From Streptomyces sp. TRM68416 (GTDB lineage: Bacteria; Actinomycetota; Actinomycetes; Streptomycetales; Streptomycetaceae): a stretch of DNA of 64,000 nucleotides. Each line of letters begins with the position of its first letter. Positions within the stretch are counted from its first letter, which is position 1. Shown here in pieces: positions 9,658 to 17,368 of this stretch. The stretch spans positions 124,001 to 188,000 of the forward strand of contig NZ_JACVWU010000006.1 of assembly GCF_014596915.1 (NCBI RefSeq), read 5' to 3'. A program made the translations under genes and the position numbers. The notes under the pieces were generated by a model, which had not been told where the DNA came from, searched no databases, and saw only the letters and a list, made by a program, of their open reading frames with translations.

Positions 9658-10221
9658 TCAGCGGGCGCGGCGGCGCCGCACGAGCCGCGGCAGGACCGCG
9701 CCCGCGAGGAGTGCGGCAACCGGTACGACGACGTCGACCCACGGGTCCCGCAGGGGCTTGTACGTGGCGATGCCGTCCTTGATCTCGATGAAGCCGCGGG
9801 CACGCGCCCCGGCTCCGCCGCCCCCTCCCCCGCCCTCCCCCGACTTGACCGCGCCGATCTCGCGCCCCGCCCCACCGCCGAATCCGAAGCCGACGTCGGC
9901 CACCGGGATGACGGTGACGCCGCCGCTGGTGACGGGTTCACCGAAGACAGTGGTCACGGAGGCCCGCGCACCGAGCTTGTCGGCGAGGCGCTCCAGCAGC
10001 GTGGCGGAGGCTTGGGCTGCGGTCCCGTCGGACGGGGTGGGGGCGTCGGACACGGCGGTCGCGTCGGACGGGGTAGGGGCGTCGGATACGGCAGTTGCGT
10101 CGGACGTGGTGAAGGCGTCGGATACGGCAGTTGCGTCGGACGTGGCGGGGGCGTCGGATACGGCAGTTGCGTGAGGTATGGCGAGGGCGTCGGACGTGGC
10201 GGCAGTGTCCGGGCTGGTCAT
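9658..10221 (-). CDS. GerW/YtfJ family sporulation-type protein with repeat N-terminus
   Basis: A 187-residue protein. Residues about 70-150 form a GerW-type domain (LLERLADKLG, VFGEPVTSGGVTVIPVADV, FGFGGGAGRE, then a poly-Gly stretch and GFIEIKDG), followed by a short hydrophobic segment and a basic RRRRAR end. In Bacillus the relative YtfJ/GerW is a spore-coat-associated germination factor; its role in Streptomyces is not settled. Residues about 5-68 are a 12-residue repeat rich in Ser, Asp, Ala and Thr that the family does not normally have. The ATG follows GGAGG at a six-base gap. Confidence 0.85.
   Translation of the reverse strand: MTSPDTAATSDALAIPHATAVSDAPATSDATAVSDAFTTSDATAVSDAPTPSDATAVSDAPTPSDGTAAQASATLLERLADKLGARASVTTVFGEPVTSGGVTVIPVADVGFGFGGGAGREIGAVKSGEGGGGGGGAGARARGFIEIKDGIATYKPLRDPWVDVVVPVAALLAGAVLPRLVRRRRAR
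10021..10200. repeat. 36-bp tandem repeat inside the GerW-like gene
   Basis: About four and a half copies of a 36-base unit built around GCGTCGGATACGGCAGTTGC. Because 36 is a multiple of three, the unit encodes a 12-residue repeat of the type SDATAVSDAPTP. The three central copies are almost identical, pointing to recent slippage or unequal recombination; outer copies are degenerate. Confidence 0.85.
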
Positions 10222-10735
10222 CGAGGGCCTCCAGGTCGGCGTGCACGGCGGTGCCGAGCATATGGGCAGCACCGGGCAGGGAGATGCGGATCGGCCGGAA
10301 ATCGAACCGGCTCACCACCGTGAAGGGGAATCCGGCCGCGGCGGGCCAATTGCCGGGCCAAGTCCCGCCCGTTGGGCTCGGGTTCAACGGCGACGAGGGC
10401 GCTTCACCTTGCCCAACGGCTGCCGTCGGCCGGCCGGGAGTCACCGCGCGTACCGTCACCGGCCTCCTGGACGCCGGCCTGGCGGTCCGTCAGGCCCACC
10501 CCACGGGCCGGCGCGCCACGCCGGCCTCCCGCACGGCGCGAGGTGGGCGGGTCGGGGCCGAACTGCGGTGCGGGTGAGGAGTAGTTCACCGGCAGCGCCC
10601 GCGACGGCGACGGAGACGGAGACGGAGACGTGGATCAGGCCCCGGACCCCGGCGCGGGCGGCGGGCCGTACCGCGTCGGAGCGTCGTGGTCGAGGTGGGC
10701 CCGGCGCGCGCGCAGGTCCCGGAGGTACGGGGCGG
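10222..10735. other. Gene-free stretch between the GerW-like gene and the sulfur regulator
   Basis: No frame has a convincing start, ribosome site and codon bias together. A minus-strand frame continuing into the GerW gene (RFDFRPIRISLPG, MLGTAVHADLEALDD) has some protein-like character and might be the end of a lost upstream gene. Near 10603-10630 there is a short GACGGA hexamer run. Confidence 0.5.
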
Positions 10736-11413
10736 TCAGGCCGCCTCCCCCACGTCGACCGGCAGGTCGGCCAGGCGCCATTCCAGCATGCCGTCGTTGA
10801 GGCGGACGGCGTGGCGGCCCCGGTCGGTCAGGAGGCGTACGGCGTCGTGGGCGAGGACGCAGTACTCGCCTCGGCAGTAGACGACGACCTCCAGTTCCTC
10901 GGGAAGTTCGTTGATGCGCTCGGCCAGTTCGCCGACGGGGATGGAGAGGGCGCCGGGGATGTGTCCGGCGAGGTACTCCTCCCGGGGGCGTACGTCCAGG
11001 ACGACCGTGTTCCCGGCCGCGACCCGGTCGCGCAGTTCCTCGCGGGTGACCTCCGTCGCCGCGTCGCCGCCGAGGTAGGCGTCGCGGGCGGCGGGGACGG
11101 CGGCCTGGTGGCGCTCGGCGACCTTGCGCAGCAGGGCGAACAGCTGGGCCACGTCGTCGCCGGCGAGGCGGTAGTGGATGCGCACGCCCTCCCGGCGGGT
11201 CGCGACGAACCCGGCCTGCTTGAGCGTCTGCAGATGCGCCGAGGCGGTGGTCAGGTTCAGCCCCGCCGCCTTCGCGAGGGCGTCGACGGTCCGCTCGCCC
11301 TGCGCCAGCAGATCGAGCAGTTCCAGGCGCTTTCCGCTGGCCAGCGCCTTGCCGCTGACGGCGAAGGCGTCGTAGAGCTGGGCCTTCGCGTGGGGGGTCG
11401 TGGTCTCCGGCAT
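10736..11413 (-). CDS. ArsR-type repressor fused to a rhodanese domain
   Basis: A 225-residue two-domain protein. Residues 1-110 are an ArsR/SmtB winged helix (SGKRLELLDLLAQGERTV, LNLTTASAHLQTLKQAG). Residues about 120-222 are a rhodanese domain (VVLDVRPREEYLAGHIPGA, then the active-site loop CRGEYC, Cys180 and Cys185). The HTH half contains no cysteine, so sensing by metal thiolates or by the two-Cys switch of SqrR/BigR is not possible there; the rhodanese Cys pair is the obvious sensor. GGAGG precedes ATG 11413. It diverges from a persulfide dioxygenase and is probably its repressor. Confidence 0.9.
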   Translation of the reverse strand: MPETTTPHAKAQLYDAFAVSGKALASGKRLELLDLLAQGERTVDALAKAAGLNLTTASAHLQTLKQAGFVATRREGVRIHYRLAGDDVAQLFALLRKVAERHQAAVPAARDAYLGGDAATEVTREELRDRVAAGNTVVLDVRPREEYLAGHIPGALSIPVGELAERINELPEELEVVVYCRGEYCVLAHDAVRLLTDRGRHAVRLNDGMLEWRLADLPVDVGEAA

Positions 11414-11490
11414 GACATCCTCCATAAATCCATGGAATATTGTAGTCGACGGCAAGAGCCGTGACCACTCGCCCTGCCCGGGAGGCTGCC
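11414..11490. promoter_or_regulatory. Divergent control region with AT-rich imperfect palindrome
   Basis: This 77-base spacer between the ArsR-rhodanese gene and the sulfur operon contains an unusually AT-rich island. The imperfect inverted repeat AAATCCATGGAATATT (11425-11440) is centred on the perfect palindrome TCCATGGA. ArsR-family operators are typically AT-rich dyads overlapping the promoter, so this is the best operator candidate for the adjacent regulator. GGGAGG just before GTG 11491 is the ribosome site of the operon. Confidence 0.5.
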
Positions 11491-12855
11491 GTGGGCTTCG
11501 ACCCTCTGATTCCGCTGATCGACGAAGGGCTGGGCAACAGCGCCTACCTCGTCGACCTGGGCGACGGACGCGCCCTCGCCGTCGACGCGAGCCGCGACCT
11601 GCGCACCCTGCACGCGGCCGCCGAGCGGCGTGGGCTGAGGGTCGCGTTCGCCGCCGACACCCATCTGCACGCCGACTTCCTCTCCGGCGCCCTCCGCCTC
11701 GCCCACGAGCACGGGGCCACGGTGCTCGCCTCCGCCGCCGGCGGGCGCGAGTTCGCGCACCGGGGTCTGGTGGAGGGCGACGAAGTCGATCTGGGTGGGC
11801 TGACGTTGCGCGCGCTGGCCACGCCCGGGCACACCGACGAGCACCTGTCCTTCCTGCTGCTGGACGGCGGGCGCGAGCTGGGGGTGTTCACGGGCGGCTC
11901 GCTGATCGTGGACTCGGCCGCCCGCACCGACCTGCTGGGCCCCGGCCGGACGGAGGAACTGGCCCGCGCGCAGTACCGCTCCCTGGAGCGGCTGACCCGG
12001 CTGCCCGACGACACCGCGGTGTGGCCCACGCACGGCGCGGGCTCGTTCTGCTCGGCCCCGCCCGGCGCCGAGCGGACCACCACCATCGGCGCCCAGAAGC
12101 GGTCCAACCCGCTGCTCGCCGCCCCCGACGAGGACACCTTCGTACGCCGCCTGCTCGGCAGCCTCGGCACGTACCCCGCGTACTTCGACCGCCTCGCCGA
12201 GGCCAACCGGCGCGGCCCCGCCGTCCTCACGGCGGCGCCGACGCTGCCCGCGCTCGATGCCGCAGCGCTCCGTGCGCTCCTCACCGACGGCGGCCATGTC
12301 GTCGACGTGCGCCCGGCGGCCGACTACGCCGCCGGCCACATCCCGGGCTCGCTGTCGATCCCGCTGCGCGACCAGTTCGCCACCTGGCTGGGCTGGCTCC
12401 TGCCGGACGGGGCACGCATCGCCTTCGTCACCGGTGAGGGCCAGGATCCGAGTGAGATCGTCTGGCAGGCGTACAAGATCGGCTACGAGCGGCTCGCCGG
12501 GCGGCTCGCCGGGGGCATGGCCGCCTGGCGGGCGGCCGGACTGCCGGAGTCGGCCACCGCGTTCGTCACGGCGGACCGGGCGCCGCGAACGGCGTACGTG
12601 GACGTCCGGCAGGAGGCCGAGTTCGCCGCCGGGCACGTCCCCGGTGCGCTCCACCTCGAACTGGGCACGCTCGCCCCGCGCGCCGCCGACGTGCCCGACG
12701 GGGCGGTCGTCGCCTGCGGGCACGGCGAGCGGGCCATGACCGCCGCCTCCGTCCTGGAACGGGCGGGCCGCACGGGCCTGACGGTCCTCGACGGCGGCCC
12801 TCGCGGGTACGCCGCCGCGCACGGTCTCACCCTCGCCGAGGGCGATCCCCGGTGA
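11491..12855 (+). CDS. CstB-like persulfide dioxygenase fused to two rhodanese domains
   Basis: A 454-residue protein. Residues 1-240 form a metallo-beta-lactamase fold of the ETHE1/persulfide-dioxygenase type: THLHADFLSG supplies His58, His60 and Asp62, TPGH supplies His114, and His181 lies in WPTHGAGS. Two rhodanese domains follow. The first (VVDVRPAADYAAGHIPG) has FVTGEGQDP where the catalytic Cys should be, so it is inactive. The second (YVDVRQEAEFAAGHVPG) has Cys409 in ACGHGER and should be active. This matches the order of staphylococcal CstB, which oxidises low-molecular-weight persulfides to thiosulfate. GTG 11491 has GGGAGG upstream and is preferred to GTG 11461. Confidence 0.88.
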   Translation: MGFDPLIPLIDEGLGNSAYLVDLGDGRALAVDASRDLRTLHAAAERRGLRVAFAADTHLHADFLSGALRLAHEHGATVLASAAGGREFAHRGLVEGDEVDLGGLTLRALATPGHTDEHLSFLLLDGGRELGVFTGGSLIVDSAARTDLLGPGRTEELARAQYRSLERLTRLPDDTAVWPTHGAGSFCSAPPGAERTTTIGAQKRSNPLLAAPDEDTFVRRLLGSLGTYPAYFDRLAEANRRGPAVLTAAPTLPALDAAALRALLTDGGHVVDVRPAADYAAGHIPGSLSIPLRDQFATWLGWLLPDGARIAFVTGEGQDPSEIVWQAYKIGYERLAGRLAGGMAAWRAAGLPESATAFVTADRAPRTAYVDVRQEAEFAAGHVPGALHLELGTLAPRAADVPDGAVVACGHGERAMTAASVLERAGRTGLTVLDGGPRGYAAAHGLTLAEGDPR

Positions 12856-14108
12856 GCAGCACCGCCGACACCGGAGTCCGGCTCGGACTGCGGGAGAACC
12901 GGGCGCAGTTCGCGCTGCTGGTCGTGGTCAACGTCTGCGTCGGCGGCCTGGTCGGCCTGGAACGCACCACCGTGCCGCTGATCGGCACGGACGTGTTCGG
13001 CCTGACCAGCGACCTGGCCGTCTTCTCGTTCATCATCGCCTTCGGTCTCACCAAGGCGCTCACCAATCTCGCCGCCGGGGCGCTCACCGCCCGGTTCCGC
13101 CGCAAGCAACTCCTGGTCGCCGGCTGGCTGATCGGCGTCCCCGTGCCGTTCGCGCTCGCGTGGGCGCCGTCCTGGGGCTGGATCGTCGCCGCGAACGTGC
13201 TGCTCGGCCTCAACCAGGGCCTGACCTGGTCGATGACGGTCAACATGAAGATCGACCTCGTGGGTCCGGCGCGCCGGGGGCTGGCGACGGGCCTGAACGA
13301 GGCGGCCGGTTACACCGCCGTGGGCGCCACGGCGCTCCTCACGGGGTACCTCGCCACGGCCTACGGTCTGCGGCCGGCCCCCGAACTCATCGGGGTCGTC
13401 TTCGTCGTGGCGGGCCTCGCGCTCTCCCTCGTGGTCCGCGACACCGCGGCCCATGTGGCGCTCGAACTCGCCCGGCACACGGACCACTCGCCGCCGACCG
13501 GCCCGGCCGCCGGCCTCGCCGCCACCTTCGCCCGGACGTCCTGGCACCACCGTTCCCTGCGCGGAGCCAGCCAGGCCGGTCTGGTCAACAACCTCAACGA
13601 CGGCCTGACCTGGGGTGTCTTCCCGCTCCTCTTCACCGACCACGGCCTCGGCCTGGCCGCGGTCGGCCTCATCAAGGGCCTGTACCCGATCCTGTGGGGC
13701 ATCGGCCAGATCCCCACCGGCCACCTCGCCGACCGCCTGGGCCGCAAGCCGCTCATCGTCTCCGGCATGCTCGTCCAGTCCGCCGGTTTCGTCCTCGCCC
13801 TCGTGCTCCTCGACCGCCCTCTGCTCGCCGGTGTCACCTCGGCCGTGGTCCTCGGCATCGGTACGGCGATGGTGTACCCGGCCCTGATCGCCTCGGTGTC
13901 CGACCACGCCCATCCGAGGTGGCGGGCGAACGCCCTGGGGACGTACCGGTTCTGGCGGGACATCGGGTACGCGGTGGGGGCGCTCGTGGCGGGCGTGCTC
14001 GCGGATGCGGTGGGGTTGAACGCGACGGTGGTCGCGGCGGCCGTGCTCACCGCCGGGTCCGGGGTGCTCGCGGCCTGGTGGATCACGGATCGCCGGCCGG
14101 TGGCCTGA
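12852..14108 (+). CDS. MFS transporter coupled to the sulfur operon
   Basis: A 418-residue major-facilitator protein with about 12 hydrophobic helices. The inter-half signature ADRLGRKPLIVSG is in the second half, and RFRRKQLLV corresponds to the loop 2-3 motif in the first. The GTG start overlaps the stop of the CstB-like gene by four bases, so the two proteins are made together. In this setting the cargo may be thiosulfate, sulfite or another oxidised sulfur product, or an organosulfur compound, but the sequence itself does not show the substrate. Confidence 0.85.
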   Translation: MSSTADTGVRLGLRENRAQFALLVVVNVCVGGLVGLERTTVPLIGTDVFGLTSDLAVFSFIIAFGLTKALTNLAAGALTARFRRKQLLVAGWLIGVPVPFALAWAPSWGWIVAANVLLGLNQGLTWSMTVNMKIDLVGPARRGLATGLNEAAGYTAVGATALLTGYLATAYGLRPAPELIGVVFVVAGLALSLVVRDTAAHVALELARHTDHSPPTGPAAGLAATFARTSWHHRSLRGASQAGLVNNLNDGLTWGVFPLLFTDHGLGLAAVGLIKGLYPILWGIGQIPTGHLADRLGRKPLIVSGMLVQSAGFVLALVLLDRPLLAGVTSAVVLGIGTAMVYPALIASVSDHAHPRWRANALGTYRFWRDIGYAVGALVAGVLADAVGLNATVVAAAVLTAGSGVLAAWWITDRRPVA

Positions 14109-14218
14109 AGCGGTGTCGCGCAGGCGCTGCGGGCCGCCCTGTCCTGAGTACGCGTACTCACCTCTCGCCCGCGAAACACCCCGTTCGGACCGCCCGATCC
14201 GCTGGCAGACTCCGTCCC

Positions 14219-14797
14219 ATGTGTCGCTCAACGCCTCTCCGCCGAACCCCTGTTGCGGGCGTCGGTCTCGCGCTGGCCGCCGTCGTGGCCCTCACCGCCT
14301 GCGGACAGGCGTCGGCGGGTGCAGCCGCGTCGCCCACGCCCAGTGCGGCGGGAGCCTCCCCGTACGTGGAGCCGGGGGCGGGCGACGGCGCTCCGCACCA
14401 CGACGAGAACAACGCCTACCGCAGGCCCGGCACGATGTCCGCCGCTCACGCGGAGGACGCCGAGCGGGAGGCCGACCGCCTCCGGCCGGTCCTCAAGCGG
14501 CTGTGGGAGGAGAGAAAGTGGCACCCTTCGGCCGTGCGGGCGGAGCTGCTCCGGCTCGGCTACGAGGAGGAGCGGGTCGCGCAGGACGGCGAGCGGCTCG
14601 GCGGGTCGCTCACCGTCCGGGAGCTGTTCTCGCGCTACGAGGACGGCCGCTACGTCACGGACGAGGGGGCGCTGGTCGCCCTGCGCGTCCACGAGGACGC
14701 CTGTGTCACGGGCGTGGTGCAGGAGGCCGCCTACGGTGTGCGGGCGGGCGGCCCGTATCCGGAGACGGGTTGCTTCGAGCCGCCCTACGGGCACTGA
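14219..14797 (+). CDS. Secreted lipoprotein, unknown function
   Basis: A 192-residue protein with a lipoprotein signal: basic start, hydrophobic core, and lipobox LTAC with Cys28 as the lipidated residue. The mature part starts with an Ala/Ser/Pro-rich linker, then a helical, charged region (EDAEREADRLRPVLKRLWEERK) and a small domain with ACVTGVV and GCFEPPYGH containing two cysteines that could form a disulfide. I do not recognise the family. It is convergent with the TPR gene, with only eight bases between stops. Confidence 0.78.
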   Translation: MCRSTPLRRTPVAGVGLALAAVVALTACGQASAGAAASPTPSAAGASPYVEPGAGDGAPHHDENNAYRRPGTMSAAHAEDAEREADRLRPVLKRLWEERKWHPSAVRAELLRLGYEEERVAQDGERLGGSLTVRELFSRYEDGRYVTDEGALVALRVHEDACVTGVVQEAAYGVRAGGPYPETGCFEPPYGH

Positions 14798-14805
14798 CCG
14801 GCGCC

Positions 14806-16485
14806 TCAGCAGCACCCGCCTCCGTCCTCGCCGTTCACCTCCAGGCGGCAGTAGCAGGACGCCTCCACCGGTACGTCCGCCAGGGCCGTGGCGAACCTGA
14901 GCTGCTGCCCCACGATCCGCGCCTCCCCCGTCCTGCCCAGCCGTACCAGGCATTCGTGCAGCCCGTGCAGGGACCACACGTTGCCGGGGTGCTGGAGCGC
15001 GCGCGGGAGGGTGTCGTCCAGGCCGAGGTCGGCACGGTAGACGGCCTCCGCCTCGGCGACCCGGCCCTGTTCGAGGAGCAGGGCGCCGTAGGCGTGCCGG
15101 GTGGGCTGCATCCAGCCCCAGGGCTCGTCGTAGGGGAGGTTGTCGTCGAGGGCGACGGACCGTTCCAGGGCGGTGAAGGCGGCGGCGTGGTCGCCCTTGC
15201 GGTAGGCGAGTTCGCCGTCGAGCATGGCGGAGGCGACGGCGAGGATGTCGGCGCAGGTGTTGTTGAACAGCATGCGCGTGCCGGGGACGCGGGCGCACGC
15301 GGTACGGAAGAGCCGGCGTTCCTCCTCCGCCTGCGGGACGCGGCCGGTGGCGGCGTACGCGACACCGCGCGCGTAGTGCAGCATCGCCGTCGTCACGCAG
15401 TACAACCGGGGGTCGGCGGGCAGCGGGAGGTCGAGGATGTCCGTCCAGCGGCCGAAGCGGATCAGGACGTGCACCCGCATGGCGAGGAAGCCCTCCAGCC
15501 AGTCGGCCATGGGCGGGCTCTGCACCCGCAGCAGTTCCTCGGGGATCGCGGCTTCGAGCTGGGCCGCGGTCTCCAGGGCGGTGCGGTACTGGCCGAGGAA
15601 CATCGCGCCGTAGATCTTGAAGTGGTGGTTGTGCGCCCGGTACAGGGTGTAGAAGTTCAACGGCCCTTTCCGCGCCCGGAACTTCTCGTCCGCGGCGATG
15701 GCGGCGGTGTTGTCCGACACCACCCGCCGGTAGTCCCCGCAGAGGACTTCGAGGTGGGACGGCATGTGCTGGAGGTGCCCGGCGTCGGGCACCAGGCCGC
15801 GCAGGCGGTCCCCGACGGGCAGGGCGGCCTCGGGGGTCGGGGACATCTCCATCAGGTGGACGTAGAAGTGCAGGACGCCGGGGTGGCGGCTGCCCGCGTC
15901 GGTGGCGAGGGCGGCGTCCAGGACGGCCTTGGCCTCCGTCGTGCGGGCGCCCTCGGCGGGCTGCCCCGTGCGCAGGTCCCACAGCTGCCAGGGGGTGAGG
16001 TTCATCAGCGCGTCGGCGTAGAGGGCCGCGATGTCGGGGTCGTGCGGGGCCAGTTCATGGACGGCCCGCATCGCCTCGGCGTACGGCTCGTTCCACACGG
16101 CGCAGTCCTCGACGGCCTCGGCCTGCGGGTAGCGGTCGCGCAGGGCCGAGATCAGTGCCTGCTCGACCGGGGTGGACCCGGCCTTCGCCTTCTCGTGCGC
16201 GAGTTCGACGGCGGCGTGGGTGCGCTCGACGGTGCGGGCGAGGTCCTCGTCGTCGAAGAACTCCCACGGCTTGTTGTAGTTGGGGCCCAGGGCGTAGGCG
16301 ATGCCCCAGTGCGCCATCGCGCAGTCGGGGTCCGCGGCGGTCGCCGCCTCGAAGCAGGCGACCGCCTCCTCGTGGTGGAAGCCGTAGGTCCACGCCAGGC
16401 CGCGGTCGAACCACCGTTGGGCCTCGGCGGAGTCGGTCGTCACACGGCGGCTGTGGGAGCCCAGGTCGTAGGTGTAGTCGTCCAC
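14806..16485 (-). CDS. TPR-repeat protein with Cys-rich C-terminus
   Basis: A 559-residue soluble protein made of tetratricopeptide-like helical pairs: EAQRWFDRGLAWTYGFHHEE, AVACFEAATAADPDCAMAHW, then repeated units to DVPVEA near the end. HMPSHLEVLCGDY and NPP-free His-rich stretches such as YRAHNHHFKIYGAMF are characteristic of a conserved actinobacterial TPR family of unknown role. The C-terminal tail ends SCYCRLEVNGEDGGGCC, a CxC plus CC arrangement that could bind a metal or form disulfides. GTG 16485 has AAGGA upstream. Upstream in-frame ATGs exist but lack support. Confidence 0.82.
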   Translation of the reverse strand: MDDYTYDLGSHSRRVTTDSAEAQRWFDRGLAWTYGFHHEEAVACFEAATAADPDCAMAHWGIAYALGPNYNKPWEFFDDEDLARTVERTHAAVELAHEKAKAGSTPVEQALISALRDRYPQAEAVEDCAVWNEPYAEAMRAVHELAPHDPDIAALYADALMNLTPWQLWDLRTGQPAEGARTTEAKAVLDAALATDAGSRHPGVLHFYVHLMEMSPTPEAALPVGDRLRGLVPDAGHLQHMPSHLEVLCGDYRRVVSDNTAAIAADEKFRARKGPLNFYTLYRAHNHHFKIYGAMFLGQYRTALETAAQLEAAIPEELLRVQSPPMADWLEGFLAMRVHVLIRFGRWTDILDLPLPADPRLYCVTTAMLHYARGVAYAATGRVPQAEEERRLFRTACARVPGTRMLFNNTCADILAVASAMLDGELAYRKGDHAAAFTALERSVALDDNLPYDEPWGWMQPTRHAYGALLLEQGRVAEAEAVYRADLGLDDTLPRALQHPGNVWSLHGLHECLVRLGRTGEARIVGQQLRFATALADVPVEASCYCRLEVNGEDGGGCC

Positions 16486-16667
16486 TGTTCCGTCCTTCGT
16501 CGGCCGCCTTCGGGGCATCACCGGACGAACCGGCCCATTCCCCGTCCGAGGTCCCATCATGGCGGGCCCGGGCGCGCCTGGGGAGCCCATAGCGGGCTCG
16601 CCACCCGGATTGCGGAACCGCACGGCGGCCTACGATCTGTGTCGTCGCAGACTTGAGGGGAGCCGAC

Positions 16668-17303
16668 GTGACGCACGAGAGCCAACAGCCGCCCGCCGCC
16701 GTCCTGTTCGACGCGCTGGGCGCCGACTACGAGAAGGCGTTCGCCCACGCCCCGGCGCATCTGTCCGCACTGCGGTGGCTGCTCGACCGGCTGCCGCCCG
16801 CAGCCCGGGTGCTGGACGTGGGCAGCGGCACCGGGCGGCCCACCGCGGCCACGCTCGCCGCCGCCGGGCACAGCGTGCTGGGGGTCGACGTCTCCCCCGT
16901 CATGGTCGACCTCGCCGCCCTGCAGGTGCCCGAGGCCTCCTTCCGCCTCGCCGACATCCGCGAACTCCCGCTGGATCCGGCCTCGTTCGACGGGGTCTGC
17001 GTGTTCTTCTCGCTGCTGCAGATGTCACGCCAGGAGCAGTCGGCGGTGGTGGGGCGGCTGGCCGGGGCGCTGAAGCCGGGAGGGCATCTGGTGCTGGCCA
17101 CGGTGCCCGCGGACGTGGAGGACGTCGAGGTCGTCTTCATGGGGCGGCCGGTCCGTGCGACCAGCTTCAGCGAGGCGGACCTCGTCGCCGTCGTCGAGGC
17201 GGCCGGGCTGTCCGTGGAGGAGCGGCAGAACGTCATGTTCACCCCGAGCCATCCCGACGCCGGTCCCGAGCCGCATCTCTTCCTGCTCTGCCGCCGGGCG
17301 TGA
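16668..17303 (+). CDS. Class I SAM-dependent methyltransferase
   Basis: A 211-residue methyltransferase with a complete Rossmann core: VLDVGSGTGRPTA is motif I, VLGVDVSPVMV carries the acidic ribose-binding residue, FRLADIRELPL is motif II, and ALKPGGHLVLATV is motif III. No extra domain indicates the acceptor, which could be a small molecule such as a menaquinone precursor or a natural product. GTG 16668 follows GAGGGGAG. The gene stands alone, diverging from the TPR gene and ending at a strong terminator facing pyruvate carboxylase. Confidence 0.88.
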   Translation: MTHESQQPPAAVLFDALGADYEKAFAHAPAHLSALRWLLDRLPPAARVLDVGSGTGRPTAATLAAAGHSVLGVDVSPVMVDLAALQVPEASFRLADIRELPLDPASFDGVCVFFSLLQMSRQEQSAVVGRLAGALKPGGHLVLATVPADVEDVEVVFMGRPVRATSFSEADLVAVVEAAGLSVEERQNVMFTPSHPDAGPEPHLFLLCRRA

Positions 17304-17309
17304 GACGCG

Positions 17310-17344
17310 GCGGGGCCGGGCACACCGTGTGCGCCCGGCCCCGC
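17310..17344. terminator. Bidirectional intrinsic-type hairpin
   Basis: Perfect 12-bp inverted repeat (GCGGGGCCGGGC pairing with GCCCGGCCCCGC) around an 11-base loop, placed between the convergent methyltransferase and pyruvate carboxylase genes. There is no U-tract, as is usual in Streptomyces. Confidence 0.75.
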
Positions 17345-17368
17345 TCCCCGGTCTGCGTCCGCGTCCGC

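Noticed and set aside
7813..10323. 836-codon plus-strand open frame over phosphoglucomutase
   Set aside because: Antisense to a gene with full motifs; Gly/Val/Arg-rich product with no family features, a by-product of GC-rich codons.
9938..10459. Minus-strand frame with RFDFRPIRISLPG upstream of and overlapping the GerW-like gene
   Set aside because: Protein-like for about 40 residues only, poor start, and the rest runs through the repeat in the wrong frame; at best the end of a lost gene.
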